A stretch of DNA of 64,000 nucleotides from Aquilaria yunnanensis (taxonomy: Eukaryota; Streptophyta; Magnoliopsida; Malvales; Thymelaeaceae), in contig CM077599.1 of assembly GCA_039654915.1 (NCBI GenBank), forward strand, positions 22,629,501 to 22,693,500, in the 5' to 3' direction. Positions 57,914 to 64,000 of the stretch are shown here, piece after piece (within the stretch, counting starts at the first letter, position 1; every line of letters begins with the position of its first letter). The notes under the pieces were generated by a model that ran no database searches, was not told the origin of the DNA, and saw only the letters and a program-made list of their open reading frames with translations. A program made the position numbers and the translations under genes.

Positions 57914-58830
57914 TTATGGTTTGTATAATTTGTATTTGTGGCATAGACATGTCGCAACAACCTTCCTTTTCAAGCTCCTTTGTCTTATAGTCCTTGTCTC
58001 GGACCTTTCACTGTGGCATTTACAGCCCCTTCTCCCATAAGAAACATCTTGGACAAATCCTCTTAGCTTGCCTTCTTGCACCAACTCTTCTGAAAATGCT
58101 TTTGAGTTATCTGTAGGTTTCTTTATCATGGTCGTAGTCCTTGAGGTACCTGCAGCACCTCTCATTGTCCATTAAGAATATGGCATTGATAGAACGTGGC
58201 CGCTTTATCACCATGTTTATGTGTTTGAGAGCATAAAGGATGTTCTCCATAGTATCCTAAAAAAAGAATCTATACCAGGCTCAATGGCCTTTTCTTCTTG
58301 TTGGCCCCCAACTATTTACTAGGCTAAACTTTCCCTTGCTTTTTTTTTTTTTCATTATGGCAACTAGCATCCTCCACTTGAATGTAATGATATGCTGAGT
58401 TGTAGAATTATTCCATGCAATGTGTAGGATTTTACTGAATGGACCAAGAAAATCGTGATTTCTGTAAGATTTTTTTCTTCAAAGCCAACAACTTGATGTC
58501 TAGAGGGAGGCCAAACATTTGGAGGGCCTCTATGTTAAACCTCCTTAGGTAGTTACGAAGAGGCTCATTCTTCTCTTGCTTGACATCTGGGTGTTGGTTG
58601 ACAATCTTTCTGGATAGATGGCTTCCCATGAACTACCATAGAAAGTCTTCTAATAACTTACTGAAAAAGGAAAATTTTTCCCTCTTCAATGCCTTGAACC
58701 AAGTCGATGCTACTCTAAAGAGCATAGAATTAAAGGCCTTGCACATGATGGTGCCATTAACCCTATATAGGTTCATCATTGTGATGTTACCTTTAAAGGT
58801 GGTTGACCGAATTCTTTAACCTGTTGTACA
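57914..58830 (-). pseudogene. Gypsy-type gag pseudogene, antisense
   Basis: On the - strand, about 58810-58435: MMNLYRVNGTIMCKAFNSML, STWFKALKREKFSFFSKLLE, a stop, then NEPLRNYLRRFNIEALQM and LALKKKILQKSRFSWSI, matching the Retrotrans_gag core (TWF, SLRxYVxRFNxEAL). Further downstream (about 58110-58040) SEELVQEGKLRGFVQDV resembles the segment after the gag zinc knuckle (LIxxGxLRxFV). Broken by stops and frameshifts. Confidence 0.75.
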
Positions 58831-59109
58831 GATCCACATTTGGCATCCAGAAGCTGTGGATGGTTGATGCATTATGGATCTCCTTAAAGAAGAGCTAAAA
58901 GCACATGTAGCTGATGTCTAACAATAACTCCTTCAAGGTTCTATGCACTTCGTTCAAGCGCTCTGCTTCAACATTTCTTTCATCTTGTCTAGTCATTAGA
59001 GGACTGTATTAATGTTATTGACATTTGGCTCCTTTTGGATTTTGCTCTTCCATGGACCCTTTGGAGGGTCTACTACTTCTCTAGGTCCAAAGGATTGCCT
59101 AGCCGTGTC

Positions 59110-60525
59110 TGTTAGTATTGTGCCCAAAAGCCAATCATGAGATGATTGTATTTTTTCACATTGAGTCATGATATTTTATTAATGCATTAATCCAGCAATT
59201 ATGGTTTGTTGTTTTGTTTCTGCGTAACATCACAAACATAATTGTAATCCTAAAATAATGATATTCTCAAACGTCCCTATCTAGTATTATTATGGAGTGG
59301 GTTGCAATAATACATAACGACTAGCATATGTGGAGACTAATATGAAATATGTAGTCTGCATATGGGTACAAGTTGGAGAACTTGTGTACTAGACCGACCC
59401 ACCATGCGAACACTACATGGATCGTTATATGAGTGTCATAAGTGATTTTCATAGTGATCATGGTATATGTAGTCCTTCAACCTAAGATCATCAAGGTTCC
59501 CTATATGTGAGTCATGTACTTTGATATTTCCTTTTGTTGCTCGTAACTGAGTGAACTTAAAGGAGGTCATTGGGTATGTCACATATCATGCGGAGGGATT
59601 TGTATGATCAAGATGGGATTTGTCCCTTCTATGTAACGGGAGTGATATCTTCGGGCCCCTTGATAGAGTAAGACTTAGAAAAATGCATGACCATGCTCGG
59701 ATAAGTTGATATACGATATCAATATCATCAGTTTAAGTTGGTCTACTCGGTAATCAAGAAATCAAAGATTGGGCTATACGAGAGTGACACATTCCATGTC
59801 TCGTGCTTAGCTTTAATATCTTGGACAAAGGGACAATTGCATATATCGATGATGATCATAAAGGTTTCGTCGAATCACCAACAATCTTGTCACTTGGGTA
59901 GCAATGATGTGTTGCTAGACACTGTTCATTGCTTATGATCATAAATGTGATTTATGATCATTGCTAACGTGGTAAGAGCTTATTGGGTCGAACACATAGA
60001 GCTATTTGGATCATTAGAGTGCATGGGCTAATTATTTAGGTTATGGTTTCACTTTAATTTCGTATTAATAATGGGCCCAAGAGTTGAGCCATTATTAAGC
60101 CCGAAATTAAAGCCTAATTGGATTAGGGCTTTGAAACCCATTAGGCCTGGAAGTTGAGTCTTACTATAAATACAACTTCTAGTAAAAAATTCACAGGTCT
60201 CCTTACCCTAGCCTCCCAAAAGAACAACCGCACTCTTCTCTTGCAATTCCTTGGAGAACGCAAGCTAGCACTGCGAGCGCAAAAGAAACGCATCTGCCAG
60301 GACGTGGTAGAAGCGTGGTGATCCCGAGAGGCTCGTGTCGATACCATAGAAAGCTTGAACATGTCAACTATTCAAGTTTTGCGATTCGACTCTACAGTTG
60401 AGTGAAAGATCTCAACCGAAAATTAGGTATGAAAATTTTCGAACACCCGGTTTACCCTGTTTCACTTGGATCCTGGAGGATTTCGGTTAAATTCCGTTGC
60501 GATGTTTAGCTCCCGAAACCCAATA
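59110..60525 (+). mobile_element. Probable solo LTR (about 1.4 kb)
   Basis: Begins TGTTAGTATTGTGCCCAAAA and ends near CCCGAAACCCAATA, where a CA end is expected. It contains a TATA box (CTATAAATA, about 60164-60172) followed by a leader-like region, as an LTR would. No internal element follows on either side; decayed gypsy DNA flanks it. The 5-bp flanks GTGTC and TCTTC do not match, so borders are tentative. Confidence 0.5.
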
Positions 60526-61070
60526 TCTTCGTTGTGGCTTTCCACCTCTTATTCTGGTTTGAAGGGGAGAGCCATCCAAATTTCCTATCATAGTTATTCT
60601 CATAGATTCTCCAATAAGGCATGCTTACGAACATTGAACTACTCATCTATCGTGACTGTGGGAACTTTCCTTCATGCGGGATCACGCAATAAGGGAGGTA
60701 ATTAATAATTGTTCTGCTTGACCTTTGGATCGATGGTTGGGGCATTCAAAATCAATAGGAGTTATTCTTCGCACCCCGTTGAGGCATCATCTTGGCCGAT
60801 TCATTGTCCAAACGCATTCTCTTGGTATCAACAATGATTGCTTGTTCTCACAAACAACATGAAGATGATACCCAAAATACTTGGTAGGATGATCAAAATC
60901 CTTAAAGATGGCAATTCTTGAAATTAGAGAGATGGTTAGAGGGTTTACGGGCTTGTGTTTTCAGGGAATTCCCTTCAATGTTCAAGTTAATATAGGCTCA
61001 AGAAAAGTGTATAGCTTGGTGAAAGTTATAGTACTCAATAATTAGAATGTATTTCATCCCATTGTGAAGA
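60526..61070. other. Decayed gypsy-like sequence, no open gene
   Basis: Probably the continuation of the antisense gypsy remnant at 57914-58830 across the solo LTR. A frame at 60466-60705 has no domain that I recognise. Confidence 0.35.
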
Positions 61071-61089
61071 ACACACTACTAAAATTCTC

Positions 61090-61640
61090 CAGTTTACCAA
61101 TTGCCAGTTACCAATTGCTGAGCATTGGTAAATTGAATTTACCAATGCGTAGCCGTTGGTAAACGCAAGTTGGTATTCGATTCGTTGGAAATTTTTTTAC
61201 CAACGCGCAAGTAATAACACGTTGGTAAATTTCAACGCGTACATGTTGGTAAAATTCACGTTGGTAAATACCAACGGTCAGGAATCGGACTTGGTTTCCA
61301 ACGCGTAGTTGTAGTTACCAACGCGTATGATAGTTGGTACTTACCAACTGCCATACGCGTTGGTAATTACCAACTGCCGTGATAGTTGGTAATTACCAAC
61401 TGCCATGACAGTTGGTAGGAGATCGCGTTGGTAATTACCAACTTATAGCAGTTGGTAAGAAGGTTGCTAATTACCAACGCGCATAGCAGTTGGTAATTAC
61501 CAACGCATGCGAGTTGGTAGCAAGGCGTTGGTAATTACCAACGTGCATACGCATCGGTAACAGTCTCTGTAAGTACCAACGCGGATAACAGTCGGTAATT
61601 ACCAACGCGCACGAGTTGGTAAACCCTGGTTGCACGTTGC
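61090..61640. repeat. Subterminal repeats of the second CACTA element
   Basis: About twenty short units of ACCAACGCG, CGCGTTGGTA, ACCAACTGCC and CAGTTGGTAA, often as palindromes (AGTTGGTAATTACCAACT). It is the same motif family as the subterminal regions of the first CACTA element, which supports the same transposase system. Confidence 0.85.
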
Positions 61641-62183
61641 TAATGTACATTAAGCGTTCCAAGTTTCAGTTGTTTTGTATTTTTCCCAGTTTAAAACAAG
61701 TTCGAAATTAACATACCAATTTCAAAGTTCCCCCAGCCTTGCTCAGCAATAAAGATTACACAGATATGCAAACGTGATAACGGGTTTTCATGGGTATCCA
61801 CTTAATTAATGCAACAATAGTACCTGTAAATAACTCCAAAATTAATTGATGTCCAGAATTCCAGAAAATTAAGACTGGTACCATTGATGACCATATTCTC
61901 TTTCCCTTACCCTTACCATATTACATAGAAAGGAATTCGTTCCAGCAATTGCCTGTGATGCCTACTCATTCAAACATGATTACTACAGGTAAAGAAACTT
62001 ACCAAGCCAATAAGACAACAATACTACCTGGAAATCAGTGTTGTCTTTTATTATCTAATTGATTAGTTGAAGTATAGAACTTATAACCTCGAATTAAAGC
62101 AAACATAGGCAACTCATATCAGAAGTTGAGATGGAAAATAGTAAGTTGACGATCATAGCATGCATTCCAATTGATGATCATAC

Positions 62184-63372
62184 ACGGGTTCTTGGTACAT
62201 CAAGCAATTCCATCAAAGGAAGAAGGCCATGCTGAGTAACGAAAACAATTTTCTGCTCAGGGCGCTGGTGGAATATGCCAATAAGCTTCTGACAAGCAGA
62301 CACAATTGCATCCTCGGACTTCTCAGGCCTTAGTGAACCAACTAATCTGCTAAACTCTACAGCCTATCAAGAGAAGATCAAATAAAGGTGTTAACCATTT
62401 ATTAACAAACACATAGTAAAATATGCACTCAAATACCGACAGAAGATAAAATAAAGACTTGAATATGCAAGTCAACAGCTTAAGTTATCATCACAGAAGA
62501 AGATGGTGAGAAAATTAGGATCAAGGGAATAAAGATCAATGACCAGATTCAACTTCAAGCTAATACGAATATAAACAAATAAATAAACATGATACACTTG
62601 TTCTTGTGCAGCTTGCAAAAGGTTCAAATGTGGGTAATATGCCTCGAACTCACAAAATGACTCAAATTGCACTTAATATATTGTTTTTACCTGTTCACTG
62701 TAACTTCATGCTATAGAAAGGACATAGTAATAAATAACTTTGACAGTTTCATCAGAACCTCATTCCCTTTGGTGTTAGTTATACGAGGTACAGTTAGAAA
62801 GCAAAAGGTTAGCAATAAATATCTGGACTCACATGAGTCCGAAGATCATGCAGATTCATAACTCAGGTCTCTTCTTTTGGAAAAAGAAAAGAAATGAAGG
62901 TACATAACATAAACAACAATATCATTCCAGCACATACATAAGAATCAAACTAGTCAAATCCACATCAAGACAGATGCAAGGTACCTGTAGAGGAAATAGG
63001 TTCTCAGCAGGCAATTTATCACCAAAGTCTTGAACAAAATAATACAAAAGAGAAATCATTCTAAAGGTTCAAGGTTTGGTTTCTAGAGTATCAGGAGCTT
63101 CATTTCGCAAGGATGGAAAGATCAATATTAGACACTTTAAACATACCAGACCATCAATATCGATAACGTCATCCTTTAAGTGCATGACCAAACGCAACAG
63201 GTTACCACCACCATTTGCCTGCACCAATTCGTCTTCCATCTGTTTCTTTGCAATAGTATCTCTCAGTTGTTTAGCCAGATTTTTTACAGGTTCAGTTGGA
63301 GTCCCCTGGTTCACTTATCATGATGATTCAGATGTTGAAGCTTCAGCAACTCTTCCCTTTTGATTTTTCTCC
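62184..63372 (-). pseudogene. MAP3K-epsilon protein kinase gene fragment (three exons)
   Basis: On the - strand: exon about 63372-63147 encodes RVAEASTSESS, two adjacent stops (TGA TAA), then VNQGTPTEP, NLAKQLRDTIAKKQMEDE and LKDDVIDIDGLV. Exon about 63028-62985 encodes DFGDKLPAENLFPLQ. Exon 62363-62184 encodes AVEFSRLVGSLRPEKSEDAI, then QKIVFVTQHGLLPLMELLDV. Order and GT donors match the region after the kinase domain of plant MAP3K-epsilon kinases (AEASTS...LRATIAQKQME...ENLFPLQAVEFSRL). The kinase domain is not in the window. The stop pair and a lost codon before LKDDVID show it is non-functional. It may be a CACTA-captured fragment. Confidence 0.83.
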
Positions 63373-64000
63373 AAAGGTTGAAATTATCAATACATATTTT
63401 ATTCCTCTTTAGAAATTCAATTATCATAAGTCACTGAAATTCATGCTCGGGGTATCCCTTTCCTCCTATCTGAAAAAACTTCAAGCAAATATATCTATTA
63501 AATACACACATACCTGGGCTGAGAATGACTTGATCTACGAAATGAAGCCAAAAACAGCGCAAAATGGACGAACGTTGGACAGCAATCGATGGTGTCGCCG
63601 TCACGGTGAACTAGATGCCCAGAAAGCACTTTTAATACTTTCCTTTCTTTCTTTCCGCTTTTTATTTTTTTTTTTGTTTTCTTTTTTGAAAATGCATGCA
63701 TTTTTTATAATTTCTCTTTTTGCTCTGGAAAACCTTAAAAAAATTATTAAAATTAATTACTTAATTAAAAATAATTTATTCAAGTGTTAATCGGGAAGAT
63801 AGAGTATTAAACTTTCAATTAGTATAAGATTTAAGCAAAAAAGAAGAGCAAATGAAAATAACCACTTATAATTAAGCCAGGATAAATGAAGTCCTGCTGT
63901 ATGCTTTTGTAAGTATGCTTTTAAATCAGCACAAACTCATTAGCTGTCATGGCCTACAATTCATTCAAATAGATAAATTAATTTACATTTGCACAAAATA
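63373..64000. other. AT-rich DNA at the window edge
   Basis: Short frames on both strands (for example 63443-63790) have no domain that I recognise. It could be intron or captured DNA of the second CACTA element. Confidence 0.4.

Larger units (their letters stand above)
61074..64000. mobile_element. Left end of a second CACTA element (right end not in window)
   Basis: CACTACTAAAATT at 61074-61086 is identical to the left 13 bp of the CACTA element at 20665. It is followed by dense subterminal repeats. No GTAGTG terminus was found up to base 64000, so the element either continues beyond the window or is truncated. Antisense MAP3K-epsilon exons lie 1.1-2.3 kb inside the end. Confidence 0.6.

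Overview
This is plant nuclear DNA, almost certainly from a eudicot. It is AT-rich and crowded with nested transposable elements: a Tat/Ogre-like and an Athila-like LTR retrotransposon, CACTA, hAT and Mutator-like elements, and a LINE. The host-gene remnants are of plant type (S28 prolyl carboxypeptidase, subtilase, MAP3K-epsilon). The species cannot be fixed by eye. No intact ordinary host gene was found; every host-derived reading frame seen is broken.

The frame of the left half (about 1511-33791) is one S28 prolyl-carboxypeptidase-like pseudogene. Four insertions have split it, and each can be delimited by its target-site duplication (TSD): a 17.45-kb LTR retrotransposon (2495-19946, TSD ATTAT), a 10.4-kb CACTA transposon (20665-31077, TSD CTT), a hAT-type MITE (31129-32069, TSD CATGTTTC) and a 5'-truncated LINE (about 32613-33602, TSD of about 14-16 bp). 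A diverged second copy of the same locus lies at about 46000-54800. It carries different insertions and acts as a natural empty-site control.

The most interesting object is the LTR retrotransposon. Its LTRs are almost identical and it has a gag gene, but I see no protease, reverse transcriptase or integrase. Between gag and the 3' LTR it carries a cassette of four short intronless reading frames: three tandem paralogues of a small basic, cysteine-rich protein, whose layout recalls the cysteine-rich nucleic-acid-binding proteins of flexuous plant RNA viruses, and one full-length LOG-family (cytokinin-activating) enzyme. Two of the three paralogues and the LOG gene share one promoter module (TTATC-CTT-CATC-CTATAAAT). 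An array of roughly 87-bp repeats with TGACG motifs precedes LOG. A 32-unit array of hairpin-forming minisatellite repeats separates the cassette from the 3' LTR.

The CACTA element has a TNP2-type transposase gene damaged only by three in-frame stop codons, a second (Transposase_24-type) gene, palindromic subterminal repeats and a stretch of telomere-like repeats. From 33.8 to 57 kb there are decayed elements: a probable MITE, a Mutator-like element with 9-bp TSD, an old hAT transposase gene, an Athila-type gag remnant, a Pack-MULE-like element with subtilase fragments, pseudogene copy 2 and a second hAT MITE with an internally duplicated end. From 57 to 64 kb there is an antisense gypsy gag remnant, a probable solo LTR, and the left end of a second CACTA element followed by antisense MAP3K-epsilon exons.
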